Part shown: positions 10,291 through 23,000 of the stretch, piece by piece | Position numbering within the stretch: the stretch's first letter is position 1 | Layout: the number at the start of each line of letters is the position of its first letter | Origin: Cheiracanthium punctorium | Lineage: Eukaryota > Arthropoda > Arachnida > Araneae > Cheiracanthiidae | Assembly: GCA_038373885.1 (NCBI GenBank) | Contig: JAWZYV010000136.1 | Coordinates: 310,001 to 374,000, forward strand | Reading direction: 5' to 3' | Length of the DNA: 64,000 nucleotides | Translations under genes and position numbers: made by a program | Notes under the pieces: model-generated | Databases searched by the model: none | What the model saw: only the letters and a program-made list of their open reading frames with translations | What the model was told of the DNA's origin: nothing

Positions 10291-10487
10291 CAGGTATGGG
10301 CAACCTTTTAAAAGTTGCGGGCCAAACTGCAGCATGTTAGCGACGTCACGTGCCGTATAATTGAGATTTATATGGGATTTTGAATGGTTTATATGGGTTT
10401 TATATACAGGGTAATGATATGTTCCACGGGCCGGATCCAAAGCCGTGGAGGGCCACATCCGGCCTGCGGCCGGCGGTTGCCCATGTG
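10291..10487. mobile_element. hAT MITE with CAGGTATGGGCAACC end
   Basis: Left end CAGGTATGGGCAACCTTTT; right end GGTTGCCCATGTG. The 8-bp target duplication is TTCTAAAT / TTCTAAGT (7 of 8). The interior is GC-rich (GCGGGCC, GGCCTGCGGCCGGC). A related larger copy starts at about 9478 with the same left end. Confidence 0.7.
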
Positions 10488-10531
10488 TTCTAAGTATATG
10501 TGAAAATGGTTGCGTGTTAAAATGTTAACCA

Positions 10532-11202
10532 GTACACCCTACAAAAAAAAAATATTCAAGAGAAAAATTTCCTAAGTTGGTTCCGTATATTAAAAATTAT
10601 TTATCAGAGAATATGAATTAGGCTATGTATAAAAAAATTCGGCTGTTCGAGGCTCGTCAGGGGGAGACCTTCCTGAACCCCCCTAATTTTTTAATTTCAT
10701 TATTGCCATATTAAAACGATATTAATTGACAATGTCATTTTATCTCTCATTTTTCGTCTATTTCGCCTGGTAACCCTATACTGAAATTTTTATGATTGCA
10801 ACCTATTTATAGAAAAATACATGCGATGCATATTCTACAGCTTTCGAAATATTGTAACAATAGATTGAAGTTGTTGTGAACTAATAGTATTTAAATATAT
10901 GTAAAAAATACATGTGATGCATATTCTACAGCTTACGAAATAGTGTAACAATAGATTGAAGCTGTTGTGAACTAATAGTATTTAAATATATGTAAAATTA
11001 TGTCGCATACTTTTATGCCGCATTTTTGGGACACATTTTTCGGACAATTTTCAATAAGGGGGTGAGAGATAAAATGACATAGTCATTAATATGATTTTCC
11101 ATATTTCTGTCAAGTTGTGCGTTTTTCAAGAACTCACTAATTATTCGCAAATCTAAAATAGGAAATTTTTCTCTTACTCGTATACTTTTTCAGAAGGTGT
11201 AC
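10532..11202. mobile_element. MITE B copy 1, interrupted by family A
   Basis: Inverted ends GTACACCCTACAAAA / TTTCAGAAGGTGTAC, with sub-terminal CAAGAGAAAAATTTCCTA against TAGGAAATTTTTCTCTT. The copy at 41051-41267 has the same sequence without the ~460-bp insert at 10629-11090, so the host element and insert can be separated directly. Confidence 0.75.
10629..11090 (+). repeat. family A repeat, copy 3 (complete)
   Basis: Runs from AAAAATTCGGCTGTTCGAGG through CCCCTAATTTTTTAATTTCA and two tandem ~90-bp blocks (each with GCATATTCTACAGCTT.CGAA) to GAGATAAAATGACATAGTCA. The last part is the complement of a block at about 10730-10752, giving an inverted pair. Its limits are defined by the empty MITE B copy near 41150. 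Other copies: 4545-4985, 5589-7170 and 63790-64000. Confidence 0.8.
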
Positions 11203-11714
11203 TTCATAAGGAAGGATCATCAAAACAGAAAACATTTCAAAAATCAACTTTATTTAATGAACCGATATATTTACAGAAATAATTAAACAATCTATATATA
11301 ACATAAGCATTTATACAAACGCAAAAAAATATCTACAGTAGAAGAAGGTATATACATAGTCTAATGTAAATAGATCCTCACATAAGTTTTCACTTATCTA
11401 TACCGAAGATAACATGTTTTTAAATCTCTTATCACTCTATATAAAAAGTCAAAGGCTTAAAAAAATCGAAGATAAAATTACAACAGTGCAAATGATTTAA
11501 AAAGTGCGCACTTACTGCAAAGTAAAACATTTTTCCCTTACATTATGCACTGAGAGTTAAGCCTAACTTAGTGAGCAAAATTTCCATAATCAGCGCAAAA
11601 TGAAAATTTTCAAACAAGTTTACATTTATCGCTTTTAGATTCATTAGAATAATTTGGCTACGAAATAAGTTCATGCCCATGATTTAAAAGGCTCTCTCTA
11701 TATAGTTAGGTTTG

Positions 11715-11747
<33 letters not shown>

Positions 11748-13801
11748 CATCATTATTATTATTTTATTAAGAATGGATGTTTTTTATATTGTTAGCTAAA
11801 GAAATGTAAAGACAATAGAGTGTGGCCTGAATATTTTACTGAGGAAATTTTTTAGAGGTCAAAAGTTAAAAGTAATTTTAAATTTTAGAAATCTGTTTAA
11901 AAATGATTTTTGTTTAGGTGAAAATGCTAATTACGCAAATATAATTATAACTACAGAATGATTCCATTAGTGATAATTATTGTTTAACCCTTAGAATAGC
12001 ATATTATTTACAAATAATCGATTATAAATTTAGTACTCTTTAGAATAGAACTTATGTTTATTGAATGAAAGTATCATTTAAACCCATAAAATAAAAGAAA
12101 CAAACTTTACTTTTTTTTAATTCGTAAGAAATAATTATAATAATTAAAATCTTGTCTCCATTTGCTGTTTTATATTTTCGGGACGAAGGAAAAAAGAATC
12201 ATGAAATTGGGGACTGCCCCAGAAAATTTAAGACGTTTGGTCGCCTTAAACTAACTTTCCTTTTTTCAGGAATAAAAATTTCATTTGAGCTAAAGAAAAT
12301 GTAAATGGGAAAAATCATTAGTAACGAAAGATCATAAACATAGAGCGAAATAGAAACATAATTGCATTTAGACATTAATTTTTTAATACGAAATAACATT
12401 CAGAATTCAGTGTTAACAAGCAGTTTTCTTTTGGGGGGGAGGGATTTGATAAATATATAAATAGCAATAATAAATATTTTCTTGGGGGGGATTTGATACT
12501 CTTAATAAAATACGAGTAAATAAATAATAACAATAAACTATATCACATTAAACCTAAAATAACAGTAATAAAAAAGGGATTTTTCACTAAAGAAATTTAA
12601 TTTGAAAATCTGTTTTCAAATTCCTTTAACTGATTATTTCGGTATTTCCTGTAAACTGCGAGAGAACCTTTTGTGAACCATGTTACAGTGAAAGAACTAA
12701 TATAAGCTTAAATATTTATAATTTTACTTCCAAATTTTACTAAATTATAATAAATGCATAAAATTAATTTGAGGGTGGGAAACAAATTATATGCATAATA
12801 GGCACTGAACAGCATAGTGTAGTATTTATGAATTTAACATTCTTTATTTCTTTATACAAAGTCCTAGTTTTTGACTTGAGAGCAAATGAAAAAGTGAAGT
12901 CATGGATAGAAATTGAATATCTACATATCTATCTACATATATTTAAACCGAAGTATAAATATGAATGCATTTTGCCGTTTAACAATAAATTTGGAATAGA
13001 CATTATCATCAATACTGACATTCGACAAACCTTACAAATTCATTCAAAATCCTCCATGAGGAATCGGCAACATTCACATGACATTCTTCCACCATCAACT
13101 TTTTTTGTTCTGTGATTTGAAATGTGTAAAATACAGGACTAATGCATCTAAACTTTATATTCTATTTTTACTATATACACCGGAGATAACAGACAGATAA
13201 TTCTGTGTAGTAATAAAATAAAGAAGAATTTGCGCGAGAAAAAGCGAAAGCGTTTGAGAAGGAAGCTTTATTCGACACTTCCCGTAGAAAACGAATTGCA
13301 CTCAGAAAAGTTTAGACACGTTCAGTTTCCCAGAAACGACCGAAACTGAAGTATGCTGAACTTGTTCCCCTTTTGACTATCCTACTTTTTTATATGTATG
13401 TGTGTTATTCCGATTCTCTAAGGTATAAATTTTGCGTTTTTCTTTTTTGCAGCGAGTGTTTGAAGCATGGACAGACCCTAAGGACACAGATCTCTGCGGA
13501 AGCCAGATGCCGCCTAGTTTTAGCAGCCACCAGTTAGGTGGCGCTGTCTCCGATCGTTTCGATATGACTCCACAAGACACGCTCGACACAAGAACATGAA
13601 CAACTGTTCCCCTATGGTCACTGCTTGTTTCTTTTCATAAAACTACTCGTATATTCTGGCATGACCAAAGTAAAATTGCGATAATGTAATTGTTGTTTGT
13701 GTGATTCTGTATGCACTTGAGCCATGCAAACTTGGCATGCTTTCTTACTGAATATCGCTTGCAAAATCAGGATTCGATAAAGTTGACACACGTATTCCAG
13801 A
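11203..13801. other. AT-rich gene-free stretch with one ATT microsatellite
   Basis: Strongly AT-rich. (ATT)n at 11716-11764. A G-tract motif GGGGG.GATTTGATA occurs twice (12434, 12485). The stretch at about 12075-12250 is an old diverged repeat also present at 29450-29620. A GC-richer block at 13450-13610 is described separately. No gene was recognised. Confidence 0.5.
13450..13605 (+). other. GC-richer block behind a good splice-acceptor-like site; function unknown
   Basis: On the plus strand TTTTTCTTTTTTGCAG (ending 13451) precedes a frame of about 50 codons with no stop until TGA at about 13599. It includes PKDTDLCGSQMPPSF and VSDRFDMTPQDTLD. Composition is much less AT-rich than the surroundings. 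No family was recognised and no partner exon was found. It could be a terminal exon, a fragment of an element, or chance. Confidence 0.2.
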
Positions 13802-14885
13802 CAGGGTTGCCAACTTAGCCACTTTGTGGTTAGTAGAGATGACTTCGGGCTCATTTTTTTGAAGCCCGAGCCCGAAGAATTTTAATACGAGCCCGAGCAA
13901 CATTATTTAAGTCGGAGCCCGAGCTCGCCCCAGCCCAAAATTTCAGATAAGATCAATAAAATTCAATGAAATTCAAAGAAGTAATTCTTTGATAGAATAC
14001 AATAAATTTTGCCGTTTGTGCAAATCAAAGACAAATATAGTTGCAAATTTTTAATGCACTTTCTAATTCTTTATATCTATGTTTATGAAATAATCTCCGC
14101 TCTCATGACTAACTAAGCAATATACGCCGCCGTTCTGAAATACCCAAAGAGCTTCACGCACCTTCTAGGCGGCCGTGCCGCTATTTTTTTTAAAGTACTT
14201 TTATTTTCCCCATTAATCACTATTTAAAATCTGTTTCAAGGAGTATGTTCAATAAAAGAGAAATTTTTCACGAGCCCGAGCCCGAACGCAATTGTGAATT
14301 ACAGAGCCCGAGCCCGGTTCGGGCCCGGGCTCGGGCTTTCGGACTCGGGCTGAGCCCGTCTCATCTCTAGTGGCTAGATCTGGACACTTTAAGAATCTAA
14401 CTAGCCTCAAAACTTCGAAAAAGCTACTAGTAGCTATTTTAGTCATATTCTTTCTGTTTTAAGCAATTTCTGGCCGTTTCTAGCCATTTTAAAACCTTCG
14501 TTAATCATACTGCCTGTCCTGCTCGCTCTTATCTGTAGTTTTCCATTTGCATTATTTAAATTTATTTTATAATGCACATGCGCGAACTTAAGGGTATGGA
14601 ATTTCACCATTGTGGTCTTTTTAAAAACGTAGACGACATGCTGCAGCGAAATAAAATTTCGCGGACGACTGTCTGGATGTCTACAGCACAGAGGGCAGTT
14701 TCATTTGACATCAGAATTCATTCCTTTTAGGACAGACATTCCACAAAAATAAGTCCAAAACAAAATTTTATTAAGTTACTGGAATCAGTTATGAGTAGTT
14801 TATTTTTCTCTGATTTCGATACCCTTTCTAGTCACGTTGCGCTTAGATTCTAGCCCCCTTTTCTCTGGCAGAGTTGGCAACACTG
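13802..14885. mobile_element. hAT-type MITE with CAGGGTTGCCAACT ends, carrying a nested hAT
   Basis: Left end CAGGGTTGCCAACT; right end AGTTGGCAACACTG. The flanks ATTCCAGA / AATGCAGA are a plausible eroded 8-bp duplication (6 of 8). The interior repeats TAGCCA.TTT-like segments. A second, younger element occupies 13834-14369, only 32 bp from the left end. Confidence 0.65.
13834..14369. mobile_element. nested hAT MITE with TAGAGATGA ends and GAGCCCGAG repeats
   Basis: Ends TAGAGATGA / TCATCTCTA, target duplication GTGGTTAG / GTGGCTAG (7 of 8). Both sub-terminal regions are built from AGCCCGAGC-type repeats and their complements (for example CGAGCCCGAGCCCGAA and TCGGGCCCGGGCTCGGGC), so the ends can pair strongly. 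The centre is AT-rich. Confidence 0.8.
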
Positions 14886-17800
14886 AATGCAGATGCTTGT
14901 AATGACAGCACATTTCAGCAGCCAGTAAGACTATGAATCAGAATTTCAAGGAGTTTTTTTTTTTAAATCTTGCTGCGTGTGATCCACTCTTGAGAACACA
15001 AAATACTTCCAACGGATTGCAGCGACATCTGGTTTAATCGTGAAGGAATGTCGTTTCTGAGCAACGGGTTCTTAAGTGACTTATGTCCTTAGTGTTCGTC
15101 CGTCGTTTAGAAGATTTTAAGAAAGATGTTTCTAATTAGAATTATAATAAGAGAAAAAGTTGACAAATTTGATGAAGCTATCCCAACCAACACAGAGACT
15201 TTTACTGAATTCATATCCAGTTTGGGTTTATAGCGTTATGCACGTTCAGAGAACTTCACTGTATTACCTGGGGTAGATTTTTTTCTTTTTTTTCCCATGA
15301 AGATGTTCAAAGTTAGAATATAAGTGATTTCTAAACTTTCTAATAGAGAAGAAGAAGAAAAAAAGTTCTTAATTTTCCTCCTCAGCTATAAAATAATGCT
15401 CTTAATAATACATGCAATGAAATATCAAAATAATGTATGAGTACTTTAAATATGATATGTTTCTGGTTATTTTAAGTACGATGAGATAATGCAAGGAATT
15501 TTAGATCAGTAATTGCGTTCATATCATACAAGAATTCTAAATGTTTAATTGCATCATGTTATTAGATGTTGTAATCGTGCTTATTTTGCTTCAGCACATA
15601 AACATTTTTGGTTGCTTTGGTTTGCATGCATGCATTGATGCAATATCGGTTAGTAAAAAACAATTTTCAAAAAATTCCTTTTAAGATCTGAAAAATTACA
15701 ATATACATGCTATAAATCAGTGAAATAAGTATAAAGTGTTCATAATTTTAAAATTGGAATTACTAATTAAGCAGGATTCTCAAAAACAAATTACATAAAA
15801 TGTTACAAATAAAATAGGCTTACATTAAAAATATACATTAACACTTTTACTGAAATTCAAGAGTAATTAATTCAATAAACATGCATTAAATTTAATTAAC
15901 ACATTACTGAGTAATATCAGTTTAGACGGTCTTGGCAAAATTTTAAAAGTCTGATAAATAGGATTTAAGGGTACTTTTATGACCTTAAGCTTTCTGATAT
16001 GGCAAATTAAGAAAGATTCGGTTGAAAGGTTTTGAAATTTTGTCTTAGTTTCCGGACAGTAAATGAAAAAATTAGGTTGTTATAAAATAAAGAATGAATA
16101 AATAAAAGTCACTTTAAAAATTAGTAACGCGAATTATAAAAATAAAATATAAACAGAATTTATTTTGCAATCAGCTTAACTACTCTTATATTTCAGCATA
16201 GCACAAATTATAAACAGATAAATAACATATTTTTTTGTTCACATCAATTTTAATTACCCTTGTAGTTCAGTAATACAAATAGAAACTAATACACAAGGGA
16301 GAGAAACGTCAAAAATTAATTATAAATACGATGAAAGCAACAGTATTAAAATTTTAAACAACCAGAATATATGAATGGGTGAAATGAAATTGAAGATTTT
16401 GCAATAGTTCTTAAATGATTTCGATTTAAATTCGTAGACATTAGTTAAATTTGGGAAGGATATATGCATACAAAAATATTCATCAATAGTGAATCTAGGT
16501 GTTTTATACCGTTTTTTTTTTGTAGTTTTTTTTTTTATTCATGATAATTATCCAACTCAAAGGGGTTCAACGGATGTTATCGCATTATAAAAAATAACAG
16601 CTTCCTTCACAGCTCCATTTCTACCAAATCATTACGATCCTATATATATATATATGTATATTTATTTATATATTTTTTATGCTAGCCTTCGAGACAAACT
16701 AATCTCAAACAGTTAATACTTTATTATCACAATAGAGTTCCTAAACTAAAGTGTGACGATGCGGCATGGAGTACTTTGCAAAGATCTTGAACTTCTCGAA
16801 CTATCACAGTGGAATTTTAAACAGTTGCAGTTAGCAATTACTTTACCTCTCGATCCAGCATTTAGCGCTATCTACCCCTAGCTCGCGAAGTGCGACTCCG
16901 TTGCTTTCTACTTTCGGACTGTAATCAGAGCTTCGAATGGTTTAAGCGGTTATTTTACTAGGCGCAAAACTAAATGTTGGCGCCCACTGACCATTCGAAG
17001 AAGTGAGCTGACCCACGTAATTGGGAATTTTTTTTAAGTCTTTGAGCAATAGGGAAGAATTTTACTGCCCGTTTATCCATATTACCTGGGGTGGTGGTGG
17101 GGGGGGCATCGGATTTGTTGAGGGAGGGCCCCTTCCGATGAATTTTTGCCACAGGTCTCAACGATATAATTACGTCTGTCTGTCTATCTTGTTTTTATGG
17201 ATTATGGGGACTTAGTCTCTTCTGCTTTCACAAGATTTTATACCAACCCCAAATCTAGATTAGATCGATAGCAGCAGTATCTGCCAAGGGTGTTAATTTC
17301 TACCACAAACTCCCGAAGAGTTCATATCTACCTCATTCGGGAGCCGAGAGATGGCAGCACTACCGATCGTCAGCGGGGGCTTCTTAATTTTGAAGAAAAT
17401 ACCAAGCAGAAGACCCCAAGTCTTAGTTTATATAGTTACGGCACTGTGCCTGTTGATAGCTTTTGTGAGATGCGTCTGCAAATCTGAAGGGTTAATGTTA
17501 TTTTCTGTAGAACTCAGCTTATGACAAAGGTTGGAATCCAAAAATCATTCAGTTTGGCTTGATATCAGTTAATTTGACTACAGAAAGATGTACTTTAAAT
17601 TTTACCAGCGGGATAATTTTCCCTCCCATAGAGAAACGCTTCCGACAAAATGAAACAAGAGGAGCTATAATCTCGACTTTCCCTCCACACGAGTGGAAAT
17701 AATCTACATTTCAATACTTTTTTATTATGACGTAAAGGGGAACTTTACTTGGCCAGTATGTTAACGGTTAGAGCTCACCTAATTTTCCTTCTCGACAGTG

Positions 17801-19570
17801 GTATTTTCATAGCATATGAGAGCATTTCAATGGTTTTTTCCAAAGGCAGTCATCAGTCCCTCCTACAGAGAAATGTTTCCGACAAAGGCCTTAGAGTGAA
17901 GAGACATTGTCATTTTAAGTCCAGCTCGTCACGGTGCTAGATAAAAATGTTCTGCATTTTCACATCACTTTCAGCAGGGGAAAATTTTGGTGGGATCCAA
18001 CTTAAGCACCACACTGTGGAGTAAAAATCACTTACATTTTTGACCAAAGCGGCCAGAGAGTTATGCTTTTAGTCTACCACCCCTCTACGACTCAAGAGTA
18101 TCATCCGTAACGATTCGACTGATCTGAATCGGATCAGTTCTCGTGAATGATGTGATCCGGCACTGTGCCGGATTCTAAAGATTTCAGTGAACCGAAAAGG
18201 AAAATTTTCGATTCGAAGCCCTGATTAGAATGTGCTATTCTTTTGGGAGTAAAAACCCTTCAGTTAAGCTCTTGCTGAAAACATGGGCGTCACCACCCTC
18301 TGATTATTGGAAGGGGAGCGAGGGGGGGGGGTTATCGAACAAAATGAGTTTCCGCCATCTTCATTGGGAGTTGAGATTCATAAAAAAATATATGTAAAAA
18401 AAGATTTCTCTCCTATTGCATCGATTAACCTTTTACAGGCCAATGTTCACAATCGGGACATGAAATTAAAAATTAATTGAACAATTAAATTTTATCAATG
18501 TTGACATGAAAAATTATCAGATTAATTTAAAAGATGACTTGCTTTTTTGAAATAGAATTTGCATTTATGTCATTAACAGGAAACTGCCTAAAAAATCATA
18601 AAAATAGCCATTTTCATATATTTTTACGGAGCTATCTTGATACCCCCCTCCCCCTTTAAACTTAATTCGTATCTTTACTTAAATTTAAAAATAAATCTTT
18701 CATTTATTCTTAATATTTCCCTTATTATTTAAACTACCCATAAAAGTGCAGTCAAAGTTTGGGAACATAATGAAAATTAGGAGGTACGTTAAAAAAATTA
18801 AATTAAATGACTAATATCTTTTAACTAACGCGTTAGCAAACAAAATATTTAAAAAAAAACTAATTTAATATATGCCTCGATCTGAATTTGGTCTGTAAAA
18901 GGTTAATTACTGATCAGACATAATCGTTTACATGCAGTTCGAATAGCTAACATTTTTTAAAAATCTCTCTTTCGTAAGGACACTCCAGTGGATATTTCTG
19001 TCCTGTGGCCATCGATGCCGCCCGGCAAGCATCTTCAAATATCCGAGCTCGGAAGCAATGATAGGCACAAAAAGAGAACCACTGCCACCTCATCTGTGAT
19101 TCTACAAAGTGCTTCTTCTTCTTTTTTTAATAACCTTAGATTTAGAACGATGCACAGGTTTCAGTACATAGCAGTGCCGTAGCCGAGTGATTCGACTTGG
19201 GGGACATGGATAAGCATTTCTAATTGTTGTTTTCCTTTTATCTTCCACAGAGGTGCTTTTAGCTTTAAGTAAGCACAATGTTATCCGTTTTATTAATTTA
19301 ATCGTGTTTAAATTTAATTATAATATAAATGAATTTTATTTTTAATTAGCATTTAATTTTGTTGAAAAATAAAACTCCCTTTTAGTTATCGCTGCGGAAA
19401 AAATAATGTGCGGCAATGCCACATATTATTTTTACTCAATTATAAATGTTTTAATTCAACTTTTCTAATATTTCGCACCACTATTCGACCTATTCTGCAA
19501 ATTTTGGAGAAGGGCAAAAATTTTCTGGGGAAAGGGGATATTTTTCTAGAGAGGACGCACTGCACCCGAA
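14886..19570. other. AT-rich gene-free stretch
   Basis: No gene recognised. Small items: a (TA)n run at 16641-16654; an inverted pair CTTCGAATGGT / ACCATTCGAAG at about 16931 and 16990; G/GT-rich sequence at 17086-17108; a hAT right-end fragment (GATTCGAAGCCCTG) at about 18209; a GC-richer block at about 18990-19110; and a lone hAT-like left end CAGTGCCGTAGCCGAG at about 19172. Confidence 0.5.
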
Positions 19571-19574
19571 TTCA

Positions 19575-20080
19575 CGACCTTGACTACGGATCTGGTACAT
19601 GGACGTGTCCCCGAGTACCCATTGGTGGCTACGGACTTGGTACATAGACGTGTCCTCGAGTCCCCATTGGCAGCTACGGACCTGGTACATAGACGTGTCC
19701 TCGAGTCCCCATTGGCAGCTACGGACCTGGTACATAGACGTGCCCCGAGGTCCCATTGGACCTACGGACCTGGTTCACAGGCGTGTCCCCGATCCCCTTT
19801 GGTGGTTACGGACCTGGTACATAGACGTGTCCCCGAGTACCCATTGGTGGCTACGGACTTGGTACATAGACGTGTCCTCGAGTCCCCATTGGTAGCTACG
19901 GACCTGGTACATAGACGTGTCCCCGTGTCCCCAAATGTGGGAACGGACCTGGTACATAGACGTGCCCCGAGGTCCCATTGGTGCCTACGGACCTGATTCA
20001 CAGGCGTGTCCCCGATCAACTTTGGTGGTTACGGACCTGGTACATAGACGTGTCCCCGAGTCCCCATTGGTGGCGACGCC
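19575..20080. repeat. 45-bp minisatellite with 5-unit higher-order structure
   Basis: About eleven units of 44-45 bp contain TACGGACCTGGTACATAGAC and GTGTCCCCGAGTCCCCATTG. Unit types follow an order that repeats after five units (about 222 bp). The unit at 19602 matches that at 19824, and the two GGTTCACAG / GATTCACAG-type units are likewise five apart. Because the unit is a multiple of three, several frames stay open on both strands; these are not genes. Confidence 0.85.
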
Positions 20081-23000
20081 CATGGCTGAAAAGATATGCA
20101 AACGATTCGTTACTCGGGCGAGGATGACCGCTCACATAAAATTCTAGAACGGACAAAATAAACGAAGCCTGTTCATTAAAAAAAATATATATCGATAATA
20201 AAACATTCAATTTCAGGTTCCCATACCACCATGCATGTATAAATATATATATATATCAGAAGATTTTTGTTACAAGAAAGAATAAATCACGCTCGGATCG
20301 AGCTTTATGCGAAGGTGGAAGCATATACTTTGCCCCCACAGGTAAAAAGAAAATTTCCGCAACGACCATAATTTGTAACAAAGTCATAAATGTTTCCTGC
20401 TGGCGTTGCATTAAAATCACTGTTCGATGTATATAACTGCGTGTTAAAAAAATGAATTAATATACTTCGTTTTTTTTCGAATTTATATCAAATTTAGAGC
20501 AGAAAAATTATGCTCATTATGACACGAGCACTTTTTCGAACATATTTGAAATTTCGAATGATTCAAAGAAGACTTAATTTGAATTATTCGAATTTTCATC
20601 GACAGTGTGCACAGATGAGTTTTATTTTATTTTTACAGTTAGTTTTAAAATTTCTTAATTTTTTATAAAATGTATATTTTGTTACACAAGGAGTTATTGT
20701 ACGTTTTTGGTAGTATAAAATATATATTTCATATTCATTAAAAATATTTATTGTTTAAAATTTTATGGTTTCCTTATTAATATAGTTTAATTAAAAAAAG
20801 ATTTCGGACACAATCTTGATATTTCTTTCATCCTTTTCTTTTCTTTTTTAAACACACTTAATTATTTTTCCATTCCCCAAAATTTTTTTTTCAAAGTTTC
20901 ATTTTTTGTATTATAAAATCATAAGCCACTTTGGCACTGGGAACCATAAAATTCAGTAAAACACAGAAGCATCATTAAAATAACACAAATATGTATATCA
21001 AATGCATTTAAATTCAACTCTAATATAACATTATCACCAAAAGTGCTGTTTATAAACATTGTAAACTCTTAAAACGTATAACAGAAAACTCAGTTTATAA
21101 CAACACGGAAAATCTCGATTCTCAAACAGCGATATATTAAAGAAAGTCACACATGAATAGTTAGTTATAAATCTACTGTTCAAATGGAAAATATATTACA
21201 TATATTCATGTATATAGTATTATATGTATAATATCGACATACCGTTTCTTATTACCTTTTTACAATGCAAACGATGTGAGCAAAGACGTAAATAACTATT
21301 GTCTAAAGAGTGAATTTACGTGAACGTTTTTTTTTTCTAAACAGTGAAAAAACAGACATTTTCCATTTTTTTTTTTTTTTTTAGAAATGCGACAGATGAA
21401 TTATTTTTAACAACACACAGATAGGGAAAACTTGTATGTACCACATGATTCAAGTAGAGTTCTATATACATTATATGACACTTGTAGGCTCACGGAATTT
21501 TTAGTGTTTTGCGATGCCCTTAAATAACACTTCAGAATTATAAAACGTTGTTAATGTTGATAATAAATGCACTAAAATTTTACAGACATTAATTATTTAT
21601 TTATTTATGTCAGGATTTCCCTGTCCAATTTATTTTGTCAATACTTTAACACTCTAAAAGTGATCTTAAACGGGAAACCGCTTCTAAATACAAGTTCTAA
21701 AATAAAGACATTATACAGCTATAACAGTTTAATACATGCATAATTTATTACTTGATACATGTATTTAACTTAATAATTTATAAGTTAAAAAATAAAAAAA
21801 TATTAAAGAAAAAAAGGGGGGATCTAAAGAATGAAATAACTTTATTCCATTTTAAAATGTTATCCCCTTTATAAAATTCTAATTTAGTTATTTTTTGAAA
21901 TAATTTAAGTATTGGATAAAAATTATTTATGAAATTATCATTTGTATTTCCAATTAAACTAAATATTGCATTAATATTAAGTACTATTATTGAATTTTCT
22001 TTACTCGTTTTAAATAATCTTGTAATAAAAATTAATTGAAATATGATAAAAAATGACTTAAATAAATAAAAGAAACAGCGAACTGAATTTAAAAATATGA
22101 AATGTATAATATTTGTACTGTTGCATTGAAATTCTAATTGCTCACTTAATATTAGTTTTTGGAATATGCATTAAACCTACACTAACCATCTTTTATAATT
22201 ACTGATAATAAGGCACCAATACATAGCTATAAGAAGAAAATATTGGTGCTAAAAAAGTATAAGCACCAATACATAGCTATAAAAAGAAAATACTGGTGCT
22301 AAAATTAAATATAGGCACCAATACATATCTATAAAAATAAAACATTCGTGTAAAAATAAATAAAAAATGTAAGTGTCAGTGATATCAGCCTTAACAATAG
22401 AAAAATCGCAGCTGTGAAAGAGCTTGATCACTTTATTTATTTAAAAAGTTAATTATTCACAAAATATTTGTACAGATTTGTTTTATAATTGTAAATTATA
22501 GAGTAAACTAATTTGAAAATATTAAAATTATGGATTATACATTTATTAATATTAAATAATTTCAGAAATTTTAAGTAATTTTCTATAAATAATGTAATAA
22601 AACAAGTTCGTAATGTAGCCTGTAAAAAAGAAAAAAAAATCTGAAAAGTCCGTATTATAAATATTTATTTGTGTTAGTAATAAGGGCATCGCTTCACAGG
22701 TAAGTACAATAATATTCAACACACATCGCGTTGTTTATAATAAAATACAATGGAATATTCATTTGCATTTAAATAACAAACAGTTTATACAAGGTGCATA
22801 CATAGTCTATCAATTAGTTTTAATTTTTGTATTTTTTATGGCGTAGAGATGTTATCATCAAATTTATATCCCGAATATCTCAAATTGAACTCTTATAGCA
22901 CGATCACATTTAATTTGACTGTGATCATGCGTACGTCACGAAGGGATTTTACCGCGAATCAGATCGAAAACTAAGTAATGAATTCATTTAATTAACTGAA

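Noticed and set aside
13377..13589. 70-residue minus-strand frame
   Set aside because: Antisense shadow of the GC-richer block; no splice or domain support.
19580..19996. Long open frames with TDLVHRRV-type repeats
   Set aside because: Produced by a 45-bp minisatellite (unit divisible by three), open in several frames on both strands.
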